Below are positions 1 through 7,956 of a DNA stretch of 38,818 nt, piece after piece. Positions within the stretch are counted from its first letter, which is position 1; every line of letters begins with the position of its first letter. The stretch is taken from positions 1 through 38,818 of the forward strand of contig CABSFC010000014.1 of the NCBI GenBank assembly GCA_902476875.1, written 5' to 3'. Below the pieces are notes generated by a model. It had not been told where the DNA came from, searched no databases, and saw only the letters and a program-made list of their open reading frames with translations. This DNA comes from an uncultured Oscillibacter sp. Lineage in GTDB: Bacteria > Bacillota > Clostridia > Oscillospirales > Oscillospiraceae. The translations under genes and the position numbers were made by a program.

Positions 1-189
1 CCCGCCGGCGCGCCGCGGCCCGCACAGGCCCGACCCGCCGTCCGGGCGCCCCAGCAGCCCATCCCCCCTTCCGGGGACCAGTCCTTTGAGGACAAGCTCA
101 AACAGTTCCTGAGCTCCTCCGAGGGCAAGATGGCCGACCTGAACCGCAGCATTGACGGCAAGCGGGGCGGCGGCCGCAGAAGAAGATAA
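1..189 (+). CDS. C-terminal end of a hypothetical protein (5' truncated by window)
   Basis: Reading frame 1 is open from the window edge to TAA at 187-189, giving about 62 residues. The first third is rich in Pro, Ala, Arg and Gln. It is followed by a charged helical stretch (EDKLKQFLSSSEGKMADLNR) and a basic Gly/Arg tail ending in four arginines. Such a Pro-rich linker plus basic tail could contact nucleic acid or membrane, but no family is recognised. A strong terminator follows 6 nt after the stop, which supports this as the true end of a gene. Confidence 0.6.
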   Translation, partial: PAGAPRPAQARPAVRAPQQPIPPSGDQSFEDKLKQFLSSSEGKMADLNRSIDGKRGGGRRRR

Positions 190-195
190 CGGCAA

Positions 196-229
196 CGGGG
201 AGATCGCCTGTGGGCGGTCTCCCCGTTTT
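196..229 (+). terminator. Rho-independent terminator of the upstream partial gene
   Basis: A 13-bp stem (196-208 with 213-225, one T-G wobble) with a four-base loop is followed directly by TTTT. It lies just after the stop at 189. Confidence 0.85.
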
Positions 230-449
230 CCGCGCGTCCGGCGGCGGATAAAAAGGAGCCGCCCGGCGGATACGCCGTGCGGCCCAAGCGGGTGGGATAT
301 TGGAAAGCTTCCTGAATCATAATAGCATTTCCCCGCCGGCTTTGTAAATAGGAGCTTTTGTCGCCTGGGCACTTCTTTTGACGAAAACTGTCACCCTTGA
401 ACAATTTGTTAAATCCGCCCAAGTCTCTCTATGCAAAGCCAAATTTGTG

Positions 450-458
450 TGCTATACT
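450..458 (+). promoter_or_regulatory. Candidate extended -10 promoter for hpf
   Basis: TGCTATACT at 450-458 is an extended -10 element, about 50 nt before the hpf start. No good -35 is seen at the usual distance. The rest of 230-449 shows no gene I can support. Confidence 0.45.
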
Positions 459-507
459 AAACAAAAGAGGGGACCCGTCCCTCTTCCACACGAAAGGAGC
501 GATCTCG

Positions 508-1056
508 ATGAAGTATACCTATGCCTGCAAGAAGGTCTCCCTGAACGACTCCATCAAGGAATATGCCGAGAAGAAGATTTCCAAGCTGGAGAAGTACTTC
601 CGGGAGGAGGACACCACCGCCTTTGTGACGTTTTCTGTGGAAAAGGACCACCTGTGCACGGTGGAGGTCACCATTCGCGGCGGCGGCACGCTGCTCCGGG
701 CCCAGACGGAAGCCCCGGATGGCGATATGCGCGGCGCCATTGACGCCGCGGTGGGCTATATCGAGCGCCAGATCCTGAAGAACAAGACCCGTCTGGCCAA
801 GCGCCTGCGTAGCGAGGGCTTCCCCCCTCCCGCTCCCGCCAGCGACTTTGAGGTTGCCGAGGAGAAGGAATTCCACATCGTCCGCACCAAGCGCTTCTCT
901 GTCAAGCCCATGAGCCCGGAGGAGGCCATCTTGCAGATGAACCTGCTGGACCACGACTTCTTCGTGTTCCGCAGCAGCGAGGACGACAGCCTGTGCATCG
1001 TCTACCAGCGCAAGAACGGCGGCTACGGCCTGATCGTCACCGACGAAGAGGAGTAA
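508..1056 (+). CDS. hpf: Ribosome hibernation promoting factor, long form
   Basis: This is a ribosome-associated protein that shuts down 70S ribosomes in slow growth; the long form has its own dimerisation tail that drives 100S formation. The 182-residue product fits the long form. Residues 1-100 are the S30AE/YfiA-like domain (starting MKYTYACKKVSLNDSIKEYA). The C-terminal domain holds the family pattern VKPMSPEEAILQMNLLDHDF, then FVFR and VVYxRxxGxYGLI-like residues. The start at 508 has AAGGAG at 494-499; an in-frame upstream ATG at 397 lacks both a site and homology. It is monocistronic, ending at a terminator. Confidence 0.95.
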   Translation: MKYTYACKKVSLNDSIKEYAEKKISKLEKYFREEDTTAFVTFSVEKDHLCTVEVTIRGGGTLLRAQTEAPDGDMRGAIDAAVGYIERQILKNKTRLAKRLRSEGFPPPAPASDFEVAEEKEFHIVRTKRFSVKPMSPEEAILQMNLLDHDFFVFRSSEDDSLCIVYQRKNGGYGLIVTDEEE

Positions 1057-1066
1057 GCCCAACACC

Positions 1067-1099
1067 AGCGGGAGGCCGGGTTCCGGCCTCCCGCTTTTT
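1067..1099 (+). terminator. Rho-independent terminator of hpf
   Basis: A 13-bp perfect stem (1067-1079 with 1083-1095) with a GTT loop runs into a T tract at 1095-1099, eleven bases after the hpf stop. Confidence 0.9.
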
Positions 1100-1197
1100 C
1101 TGTGGCTTCCCCTTGTGCTTTTTGAAAAAGTTTGTTATACTACAACCAGCTTTTGTCAAAGACAGGCTAAAATTCGAGGAAAGAAAGAACTATTTTC

Positions 1198-1788
1198 ATG
1201 AAAATGATTTTTTTAGTAGACGGCGACAACAACATCGGAACGGGCCTGAAGGGCGTGGACATGCTCTCGGAGCAGGACACGGTCCTGGTCTTCTACCAGA
1301 AGGAGGGGCTGGCCCTCTCCAAGATCAAGAAGCTCTGCGCCGGGACCTCCGCCGACGTCCAGTATATTGAGAGCGTCCGGGGCGGCAAAAACGCCATCGA
1401 CTTCCAGATCATCACGGAGCTGGGCGTGCTGGTGGGCAAGCGGGAGGCGGACTATGCCTATGTCATCAGCCAGGACAAGGGCTACGAGGCGTCCATCGAC
1501 GCCCTGCGGGCCCGGTATTCCGACGCTTTCCAGGAGGTGGCGCTGCGGCCCTCCATCGAGGACTGCCTGTGCCTGCCCTTTGTGCTGCGGGCCAGTACCC
1601 GCCAGGAGCTGCAGAACGCCCTGGTGAAGGAGTACGGCTCCGCCCAGGGCGGAACGCTGTACAACCACCTGAAAGCCATCTTCCAGGGGACGGAGCCCGC
1701 CAACGAACCGGAAAAGCCCGCCAAGGACATTCGGCCCCGGCGGAGCTCCCGCCGCAAAAGCGCCGGCGGGGAAAAGACGGCTGAATAG
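1198..1788 (+). CDS. PIN/NYN-like domain protein (nuclease fold)
   Basis: The 196-residue protein has an N-terminal PIN-like fold. The acidic patch VDGDNN (D8, D10, N11), GGKNAIDFQ (K64, N65, D68) and SQDKGY (D93) matches the spacing of PIN/NYN metal-binding residues seen in small Clostridia proteins of this type. These would be expected to bind Mg and cut RNA, but activity and substrate are inferred. The C-terminal 30 residues are basic and disordered (RPRRSSRRK). AGGAAAG lies 10-15 nt before the ATG; a TATACT at 1136-1141 may be its -10. It is followed by its own terminator, so probably a single-gene unit. Confidence 0.75.
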   Translation: MKMIFLVDGDNNIGTGLKGVDMLSEQDTVLVFYQKEGLALSKIKKLCAGTSADVQYIESVRGGKNAIDFQIITELGVLVGKREADYAYVISQDKGYEASIDALRARYSDAFQEVALRPSIEDCLCLPFVLRASTRQELQNALVKEYGSAQGGTLYNHLKAIFQGTEPANEPEKPAKDIRPRRSSRRKSAGGEKTAE

Positions 1789-1795
1789 GAACGAT

Positions 1796-1830
1796 GCGTC
1801 CCGGAGGGGGTCCCTCCGGGACGCGTTTTT
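1796..1830 (+). terminator. Rho-independent terminator of the PIN-like gene
   Basis: A 13-bp perfect stem (1796-1808 with 1812-1824) is followed by GTTTTT, eight bases after the stop. Confidence 0.9.
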
Positions 1831-1998
1831 ACTCTGCGGAAGCTGCCGCGCGGGTCCGACAGGATGCAACAAAATCCTTGTTTTTGCTGCGGCTTTTTGA
1901 TATCCTATTGGTGGCACAGGCAGGGTTTTCCTCGGTTGGACCCGGGCCCTGCCGCAAATGCTATACCCAGCGCCTTCGGCGCTCGAAAGGAGCGTTTT

Positions 1999-2808
1999 AT
2001 GGAGCCGGAACAGAAACAACTGGCAGCTCTGTTTCCAAGTGTCGCCGCCCAGCTGCGGGGCGCGTTGAGCAACCTCCACATGGCCGCCGCCCAGCTGGCC
2101 CCCGCCGACGCCAGAGAGCGGGACCCGGCGCTGGACGCCAAGGCCGCGCTGATGGACCAGAGCTATTACCAGGTCCTGCGGCTGGTGGGCAGCCTCTCCG
2201 CGGCGGAGCAGCTCGTCTGCGACAGGCCCCTGGCCTTTCAGGACCGGGACCTGGTGGACCTGGTGGGAGAGCTGTGTGAAAAGGCGGCGGCGCTGGCTCC
2301 GCTGCGGGGGCTGGAGTTGCGCTTCGTCTGCGCGCTGGACCGCTGCGTCTGCGCGGTGGCGCCCGACGAGGTGGAACAGCTGTTGTACCACCTCCTGTCC
2401 AACGCCTTCAAATTCACCCCCGCCGGCGGCACCGTCACAGTGGAGCTGCGGGCGGGCAGAAAGCAGATCCTTCTCTCCGTCGCGGACACGGGCTGCGGCA
2501 TCCCGGAGGAGCGGCTCCCCACGCTGTTTGACCGCTATCTGCACGCCGGCCAGATGGACCCGCCGCCCCATGGCCTGGGGCTGGGGCTGCCCCTGTGCCG
2601 CCGCATCGCCGAGCGGCACGGCGGAACGCTGATGGCGGAGTCCCACCCCGGCCAGGGCAGCCGGTTCACCGTCTCCCTGCCGGACAGGCAGGTGGGCGGC
2701 GGGGTGTCCGACGTGCCCTTTGACTACGCCGGCGGCTTCAACCGGACGCTGCTGGCCCTGGCGGACGCGCTGCCCCCGGAGGCGTATCTCCTGCGGGGCC
2801 AGGACTGA
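1999..2808 (+). CDS. Small soluble histidine-kinase-like ATPase lacking the phospho-acceptor His
   Basis: The 269-residue protein has no membrane segment or sensor domain. Residues 8-75 resemble a dimerisation (HisKA-like) helix pair. The ATPase domain is intact: N box with N135 in HLLSNAFKFTP, G1 DTGCGIP at 163-169, F box LFDRY and G2 GLGLGLP at 192-198. Aligning VAAQLRGAL (15-23) on the usual VSHELRTPL puts Ala17 where the phosphorylated His should be. His27 is nearby but out of position. The start at 1999 has GAAAGGAG 8 nt upstream. No response regulator is adjacent. It may be a signalling scaffold or phosphatase-type protein; this is inference. Confidence 0.75.
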   Translation: MEPEQKQLAALFPSVAAQLRGALSNLHMAAAQLAPADARERDPALDAKAALMDQSYYQVLRLVGSLSAAEQLVCDRPLAFQDRDLVDLVGELCEKAAALAPLRGLELRFVCALDRCVCAVAPDEVEQLLYHLLSNAFKFTPAGGTVTVELRAGRKQILLSVADTGCGIPEERLPTLFDRYLHAGQMDPPPHGLGLGLPLCRRIAERHGGTLMAESHPGQGSRFTVSLPDRQVGGGVSDVPFDYAGGFNRTLLALADALPPEAYLLRGQD

Positions 2809-2855
2809 CTGACGGAATGGGCGGCATGGGGCTGTCTGCCGCTGAACACGCAAAG

Positions 2856-2877
2856 GGGCGCCGCTGCCGCGGCGCCC
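2856..2877. terminator. Strong hairpin, possible terminator for either strand
   Basis: A perfect 9-bp GC stem (2856-2864 with 2869-2877) with loop TGCC. On the plus strand there is no T tract; on the minus strand it is followed by CTTT. It lies 47 nt after the kinase-like gene and 7 nt past the stop of the tiny minus-strand ORF. Confidence 0.45.
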
Positions 2878-2884
2878 TGCTATG

Positions 2885-2962
2885 TTATCGGTCGCTGGCA
2901 AGCCAGCAGTCCTGAAAGATCAGGTCGTCTACGTCACCGATATTGGCCGTCTGAGATCTCAC
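2885..2962 (-). CDS. Possible 25-residue peptide gene with strong ribosome site
   Basis: Read leftward, AAAGGAGG is followed after 8 nt by GTG at 2962 and 24 further sense codons, ending TAA at 2885. The peptide is short, acidic in the middle (GDVDDL) and ends FQDCWLASDR, with one Cys and one Trp. A TATACT-like -10 lies at 2996-3001 and a GC hairpin follows the stop, so a complete small transcription unit can be drawn. No family is recognised and there is no signal sequence. It could be a regulatory or leader peptide, or chance. The rest of 2809-3085 shows no other gene. Confidence 0.35.
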   Translation of the reverse strand: MRSQTANIGDVDDLIFQDCWLASDR

Positions 2963-3085
2963 AATGGTATCCTCCTTTGCATCAGGGTTTCTCTCAGTAT
3001 ATGTGTCACAGCGGGAAAAATTGCACGGAAAAGGGCAAGACGCGAAATCTGTCGAAGGAATCCCGATCTTTTTTTGCCCCTGCCC

Positions 3086-3115
3086 TTGACAGAGTGGGGG
3101 GATCTGTGGTATTCT
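3086..3115 (+). promoter_or_regulatory. Sigma-70 promoter of the tRNA pair
   Basis: A consensus TTGACA (3086-3091) is spaced 18 nt from TATTCT (3110-3115), ending 18 nt before the first tRNA base. Confidence 0.8.
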
Positions 3116-3133
3116 AATCAATGCCGACAAGCT

Positions 3134-3220
3134 GCCGGTGTGGTGGAATTGGTAGACACAGGGGACTTAAAATCCCCCGGTAGCGATACTGTACCGGTTC
3201 GAGTCCGGTCACCGGCACCA
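3134..3220 (+). tRNA. tRNA-Leu(TAA)
   Basis: An 87-nt cloverleaf including encoded CCA. The acceptor arm GCCGGTG pairs with CACCGGC. The anticodon loop CTTAAAA sits on a GGGGA/TCCCC stem, giving anticodon TAA. The long variable arm marks a class II tRNA, and GGTTCGAGTCC is the T arm. Confidence 0.95.
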
Positions 3221-3233
3221 CAAAACGAAATAT

Positions 3234-3309
<76 letters not shown>

Positions 3310-3310
3310 T

Positions 3311-3347
3311 AAAAAGAGGCTGATTCATCTTGAATCAGCCTCTTTTT
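3311..3347. terminator. Bidirectional terminator between tRNAs and ABC exporter
   Basis: A perfect 17-bp stem (3311-3327 with 3331-3347) with a TCT loop has A5 on one flank and T5 on the other. It therefore ends the tRNA transcript and can also stop the exporter transcript arriving from the right. Confidence 0.9.
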
Positions 3348-3397
3348 CCGGCTTTTATCCGGAATCCCCTGATGATGTTCCCGCTGGTTACGGCCGG

Positions 3398-5155
3398 TCA
3401 GGCACCGCCTTTCCCCAGCGCCCACTGCTGGCTCTCGCTCTGCAAGCGGGCCATGTGGGCGAAGATCCCGTCCTGCTCCAGCAGACGGGCGGGCGCGCCC
3501 TGCTCGGCCACGGCGCCGCCGGAGAGCACCACGATCTTGTCCGCGTTTTCCACCGTCCGCATCCGGTGGGCGATGATGAGCACCGTCTTGTCCTTCACCA
3601 GGTGGGACAGGGCCTCCTGCACCGCCGACTCGCTCTCCACATCCAGCGAGGCCGTGGCCTCGTCCAGCAGGATCACCGGCGCGTCCTTCAAAAGCGCCCG
3701 GGCGATGGAAATGCGCTGGCGCTCTCCGCCGGAGAGGGTGGAGCCGTTTTCGCCCACCATGGTCTGATAGCCCTCCGGCAGCTCCCGGATGAACTCGTCG
3801 CACCGGGCCGCTTTCGCGGCGGCGTAGACCTCCTCGTCGGTGGCGTCCCGGCGGCCCAGACGGATATTCTCCATCACGGTGTCCCGGAACAGCACCACAT
3901 CCTGGAAGACAAAGGAGTAGTGCTTCAGCAGAGTCTCCGGGTCCACTTTGGAGATGTCGATGCCGCCCAGGGTGATTTTGCCGCCCTGGATGTCCCAGAA
4001 CCGGGCGGCCAGCTTGCAGGCGGTGGACTTGCCGCCGCCGGAGGGGCCGACCAGCGCCGTCACCTGACCCTGCCTGGCGGTGAAGGACACATCCTCCAGC
4101 ACGCCCTCGCCCTCCCGGTAGGCGAATTTCACGTGGTCGAACACGATGTCGTAATTTTCCGGTTCGCAGACCTCGGCGCCGGTCTGTACCGGCTGCTCCT
4201 GGATGGCCCGCATCCGGTCGATCTTCAGTTTGGCGGAGAAGGTGGCCGCGATGTTTTGCAGCACCAGCCCCAGGGGGTCGTAGAGCCGCGCGGCGGCGAA
4301 CAGGAAGCCCAGGAAGTAGAGAAAGTCCAGTTCGCCCCGGGCCAGCATCCCGGCCCCCACCAGCACGGTGGTGGCGAGCCCCAGCCGCAAAAACGCCTGG
4401 GCGGAGCAGACGAACACGCCGGTGGCCAGCTCCGCGTGGATGGCGCTGGCCTCGGCGCCCTCCAGCCGCCGGTCCAGCTCAGCCATCATGGCCCCCTGAC
4501 GGTTGCAGGCTTTGATGTCCCGCACCGTGTCCAGGCACTCCTGGATGTGGTCGGTGACCGCCCGCTTGGCCAGGATATTCTTGGTGCCAAAGGTGTCCTG
4601 CAGCTTCTTGGAGCCGGCGGTGAGCAGCACCGCCACCGGCAGGACCCACAGAACCGCCAGCGCCATTTTCCAGTTGACGCAGAGCATCATCACGCCGATG
4701 ACCAGGGTGGAGAAAATGGAGGCGAACAGCTGCGGGATATAGTGGGAAAACATCTGATCCAGCGAGGAGCAGTCGGAGATCATGGTGGCGGTGAGGTCGC
4801 TGAGATCCCGGCTGCCGAAGAAGCTGAGGGGCAGCTTCCGCAGGACCTCCGCCAGACTGATTCGGCGGCTGGCGCTCTCCTGATAAGTCGCCAGATACAG
4901 GGACGCGTACTGGAAGTAGTGCAGAACGAAGAGCAGCAGCAAGACCAGCGCCGCCGCGCCTGTGTAGACCCAGAGCTTCCCGGCGGGGTCGCCGCCCTGC
5001 TCCAGCGTGCCCAGCAGGTATTGGATGGTGGCCATGACCACCCCCACCGGGACCATCAGGCTGAGATTGCAGAGGAAACACCAGACGACCGCCTTGACAA
5101 AGTCCTTCGCGCCCTTTTCACTCAGGGCGAATGTATGCTGTAATCCGCGGATCAT
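3398..5155 (-). CDS. ABC exporter half-transporter, permease-ATPase fusion (second gene)
   Basis: The 585-residue fused ABC exporter half has an N-terminal six-helix transmembrane domain (about 20-310) and a C-terminal ATPase. Walker A is GPSGGGKST (370-378), signature LSGGERQR (474-481), Walker B VILLDEA (494-500), then an H-loop His in IIAHRM. All catalytic residues are present. The ATG at 5155 overlaps the stop of the previous gene as ATGA, so translation is coupled and the longer upstream frame is not needed. With its partner it should form a heterodimeric exporter, probably for a drug, peptide or lipid-like compound. The TetR gene upstream supports a substrate-induced efflux role; the substrate is unknown. 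Confidence 0.92.
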   Translation of the reverse strand: MIRGLQHTFALSEKGAKDFVKAVVWCFLCNLSLMVPVGVVMATIQYLLGTLEQGGDPAGKLWVYTGAAALVLLLLFVLHYFQYASLYLATYQESASRRISLAEVLRKLPLSFFGSRDLSDLTATMISDCSSLDQMFSHYIPQLFASIFSTLVIGVMMLCVNWKMALAVLWVLPVAVLLTAGSKKLQDTFGTKNILAKRAVTDHIQECLDTVRDIKACNRQGAMMAELDRRLEGAEASAIHAELATGVFVCSAQAFLRLGLATTVLVGAGMLARGELDFLYFLGFLFAAARLYDPLGLVLQNIAATFSAKLKIDRMRAIQEQPVQTGAEVCEPENYDIVFDHVKFAYREGEGVLEDVSFTARQGQVTALVGPSGGGKSTACKLAARFWDIQGGKITLGGIDISKVDPETLLKHYSFVFQDVVLFRDTVMENIRLGRRDATDEEVYAAAKAARCDEFIRELPEGYQTMVGENGSTLSGGERQRISIARALLKDAPVILLDEATASLDVESESAVQEALSHLVKDKTVLIIAHRMRTVENADKIVVLSGGAVAEQGAPARLLEQDGIFAHMARLQSESQQWALGKGGA

Positions 5156-6867
5156 GCCTCCGCCTCCTTTCCCACCTTCCAGGCCGCCGCCTGCTGGTAG
5201 TCCTTCCACATCCGGGCGTACAGGCCCTTTTGCGCCAGCAGCGCATCATGGCTGCCCTGTTCTTTCAAAACGCCCTTTTCCAGCACGATGATCCGGTCCG
5301 CGTCCCGGACGGTGGACAGCCGGTGGGCGATCATCAGCACGGTCTTGCCCTTTGTCAGCGTTCCGAAGGCCCGCTGGATCAGGGCCTCGTTCTCCGGGTC
5401 GGCAAAGGCCGTGGCTTCGTCCAGCACGATGATGGGGGCGTCCTTCAAAATGGCCCGGGCCAGCGCGATGCGCTGGGCCTCGCCGCCGGAGAGGTAGATG
5501 CCCTTGGCCCCGACGACCGTGTCCAGTCCCTGGGGCAGCTTCGCCAGAATATCGTCGCATTGGGCGGCGTGGGCCGCGGCCTCGATCTCCTCCAACGTGG
5601 CGTCAGGCCGGGCCATGCGGATGTTTTCCAGCACGCTGACCTTGAACAGTCTGGTGTCCTGGAACACAAAGGCCACCTGCTCCAGCAGGGCCCGGTCGTC
5701 TATGTCCCGCACATCCACGCCGCCGATTCTGACGCTGCCCGACTCCACGTCCCAGAACCGGGGGATGAGAGCCGCCGCCGTGGATTTGCCGCCGCCGGAG
5801 GGGCCGACCAGCCCCACCACCGCCCCCTCCGGGACGGTAAAGCTGACATCCTGCAGAGCCGGCCGCTCCGTGCCGGGGTAGCGGAAGGTCACGTGGTCGA
5901 ATTCCACCTGGGCCCCCTGGGGCTTTTGGGGATGCTCCGCCGCCTTCAGGGGCTTCTGCTCCATGATCTCGTCCAGCTTCAGCATGGCCTCGTCCGCCTC
6001 CATGACAGACTCCGAGGCGTACATGATGCGGTTGATCATGCCGCCGCAGGCCGGGGCGAAGAGGATGTAAAAGATAAAGTCTGCCAGCACCGCCCAGCCG
6101 TCGCCGTGGGAGGCCAGCAGCAGCGCCGCGGGGATGAGCAGAAAGAAGCCGCCGTTGATGCAGGTGAGAAAGCTGGTCTGGCCGGGGCGGCAGCTCATGG
6201 CGTACTGGCTGGCCAGGTCGCTGTAGGACATGATGGCATTGTAGAACGCCTTGAAGGAGTAGACCGTCTGCTGGAACACCTTCACCACCGGGATGCCCCG
6301 GACGTACTCCACGGCCTCGCCGCTCATCTTCTCGATCTCCCGCTGGTAGCGGTGGAAGAAGCCCGCGTTTTTCCCGCCCATCATACTCATCATGCACCCC
6401 ATGGCCAGCACCATGGTCAGCAGGCACAGCAGGCCCATCCGCCAGTCGAACACGAACAGCAGCACAATGGCCGCCGCCGGGGTCACCACCGCCGCCGTCA
6501 GGTCGGGCAGCTTGTGGGCCAGCAGGTCCTCGGTGAGGGCGGCGTTGTCGTCAATGATCTTCCGCAGCCGCCCGGACTGGTCGCCGCTGAAAAAGCCCAG
6601 GGGCAGCTCCAGCGTATGCGCCACACCCGCGTGGCGCATGTTCCGGGCGGTGCGGAAGGCGGCCACATGGGTGCACATCAGCGCCGCGAAGTAAACCGCG
6701 ATGTTCCCCACGGCGAACCACACCGCCATCCAGCCCCAGCGGGTCAGCGCCTGGGCGGGCGGGACCGCCGGGTAGTCGGACAGGGCCTCCCGGGCCACCA
6801 GCCAGACGCAGACATAGGGGACGAGCCCCAGCACGGCGGCGATGCCGGACAGCGCGCAGCCCAGCAC
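5152..6867 (-). CDS. ABC exporter half-transporter, permease-ATPase fusion (first gene; 5' frameshift)
   Basis: The partner exporter half has a transmembrane domain, then ATPase with GPSGGGKST, LSGGEAQR and VLDEATA motifs and an AHR H-loop. The open frame begins only at a GTG (6867) with no ribosome site. Upstream, AAGGAGG (6938-6944) stands 8 nt before TTG at 6929, which opens a frame reading KKKSNLSRLLGYAG, the typical N-terminus of this exporter group, but stops soon after. Restoring one G in the run at 6884-6887 joins this to GHRRLTVLG of the main frame. So either a 1-nt deletion or sequencing error moved the start, and the natural gene is 5152-6929. It is coupled to the next gene by ATGA. 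Confidence 0.88.
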   Translation of the reverse strand: MLGCALSGIAAVLGLVPYVCVWLVAREALSDYPAVPPAQALTRWGWMAVWFAVGNIAVYFAALMCTHVAAFRTARNMRHAGVAHTLELPLGFFSGDQSGRLRKIIDDNAALTEDLLAHKLPDLTAAVVTPAAAIVLLFVFDWRMGLLCLLTMVLAMGCMMSMMGGKNAGFFHRYQREIEKMSGEAVEYVRGIPVVKVFQQTVYSFKAFYNAIMSYSDLASQYAMSCRPGQTSFLTCINGGFFLLIPAALLLASHGDGWAVLADFIFYILFAPACGGMINRIMYASESVMEADEAMLKLDEIMEQKPLKAAEHPQKPQGAQVEFDHVTFRYPGTERPALQDVSFTVPEGAVVGLVGPSGGGKSTAAALIPRFWDVESGSVRIGGVDVRDIDDRALLEQVAFVFQDTRLFKVSVLENIRMARPDATLEEIEAAAHAAQCDDILAKLPQGLDTVVGAKGIYLSGGEAQRIALARAILKDAPIIVLDEATAFADPENEALIQRAFGTLTKGKTVLMIAHRLSTVRDADRIIVLEKGVLKEQGSHDALLAQKGLYARMWKDYQQAAAWKVGKEAEA

Positions 6868-6949
6868 CGTCAGCCGCCTGTGGCCCCGGCATAGCCCAGG
6901 AGCCGCGACAAATTGGACTTCTTTTTCAAAACAGATACCTCCTTCATGT

Positions 6950-6967
6950 AGTTAGTCATAGCTAACT
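6950..6967. promoter_or_regulatory. Inverted repeat upstream of the exporter genes
   Basis: AGTTAG (6950-6955) and CTAACT (6962-6967) form an inverted repeat 20 nt before the natural TTG start of the first exporter gene, in the gap after tetR. It may be a second operator or part of a promoter. It differs in sequence from the tetR palindrome. Confidence 0.35.
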
Positions 6968-6987
6968 CATAATCAAAATGAAAGGGG

Positions 6988-7599
6988 TCACACCCCTATC
7001 ATTTCGTGCCATCCGGCCAGATAGAACCGCTGGAGCTGGGCCACATACCGCTTCGCCTGCTGGTAGGGCATGTCGTGGACCACGATCTCAAAGAGCCCGT
7101 TGAACATCCCGCTGGCGATGATGTGGACCAGGGAGCGGTCCAGCTCCGGAATATCGCGTCCCTGCCGCCGCAGGACCTCGATAAACTGATGGGTGGCGTC
7201 CACCTCGATCTCCACCATGTTGTGGATAAAGTGCTGATAGCTGGTGCCCTGGGCGCAGCAGATCAGCAGCTTGAAAGCGTCGTAGTGCTGGTAGATGTAG
7301 TCCAGCATCCACATGGTGCAGTCCGACGACTCCCTGCCCACATGGGCGGGCTGCTCCGGCTCAGGCAGCTCGGCGAACTGCGTCTGGGCCTGCATGAACC
7401 GTCCCATGACAGCGGCGGCGTGGGGCTCCACCAGGGCGGCGAACAGGGCCTCCTTGCTGGAAAAATAGCCATAGAAGGCGCCGGTGGTCACGCCGGCGTT
7501 TTTCACGATCTGCCGCAGCGAGGCCCCCTGAAAGCCCTTGTCCAGAAATTCGGCAAAAGCCGCCTGGTGAATTTTTTCCAGTGTGGATTGGTCGTCCAT
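6988..7599 (-). CDS. TetR/AcrR family transcriptional regulator
   Basis: The 203-residue protein has a typical TetR length. The N-terminal helix-turn-helix spans about residues 8-52, with the family pattern AAFAEFLDKGFQGASLRQIVKNAGVT followed by GAFYGYFSSKEALF. The C-terminal ligand and dimer domain is variable. GAGGAG lies just before the ATG. It is the first gene of the minus-strand unit tetR, exporter, exporter. The palindrome over its own promoter implies autorepression and release by an exported ligand; the ligand is not known. Confidence 0.93.
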   Translation of the reverse strand: MDDQSTLEKIHQAAFAEFLDKGFQGASLRQIVKNAGVTTGAFYGYFSSKEALFAALVEPHAAAVMGRFMQAQTQFAELPEPEQPAHVGRESSDCTMWMLDYIYQHYDAFKLLICCAQGTSYQHFIHNMVEIEVDATHQFIEVLRRQGRDIPELDRSLVHIIASGMFNGLFEIVVHDMPYQQAKRYVAQLQRFYLAGWHEMIGV

Positions 7600-7610
7600 G
7601 GGCCACTCCT

Positions 7611-7664
7611 CATAACAATGTTATATAACAGTGTTATGATAGCAGAAGAGCACGGCCATGTCAA
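7611..7664 (-). promoter_or_regulatory. tetR promoter with palindromic operator
   Basis: On the minus strand, consensus TTGACA (7659-7664) stands 17 nt from TATCAT (7636-7641). A 28-bp near-perfect palindrome (7611-7638; half site CATAACA, centre TTATATAA) overlaps the -10 and the start region. This is the expected layout for TetR autorepression. Confidence 0.8.
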
Positions 7665-7956
7665 TAACTTTTTGTGGCGCACCTGCTCTGCCGAAAGTTT
7701 CCGTCGGGCAGACTGGGTTTTCAGTGGCTGGCTGCTTAAACACTGACGCCTTGCTTTCGGTTTAGCAGGATAGAACACCCCATCTGTTATCCGGCATATT
7801 ATATTGTTTAGCAAATGGGGTGCTGTTTACACCTGCCTGTCTTACGTATGATCGGACGGTTTTTCCGTGGAATCTGTGAGACAGCGGTGACAAAACATTT
7901 TCCAACTGTGATTTTACACTGATTGGGATTTGTGTTCAATCGTTCCTCTGCCGGGC
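7665..7956. other. Intergenic stretch without a supportable gene
   Basis: This A/T-richer stretch separates the exporter unit from the VOC/ABC operon. The only structure seen is an 11-bp imperfect inverted repeat (CACCCCATCTG at 7776-7786 and CAAATGGGGTG at 7812-7822) with a 25-nt loop. It lacks a T tract, so it is only a weak candidate for the end of the minus-strand operon. Confidence 0.4.

Noticed and set aside
1213..2901. Long minus-strand open frame opposite the PIN-like and kinase-like genes
   Set aside because: It is an antisense shadow caused by high GC: low-complexity Arg/Gly/Gln/His-rich translation with no ribosome site, crossing two clear genes and a terminator.
6988..7746. Plus-strand open frame across tetR
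   Set aside because: It is antisense to a clear TetR protein with a mapped promoter and ribosome site, and it begins without either.
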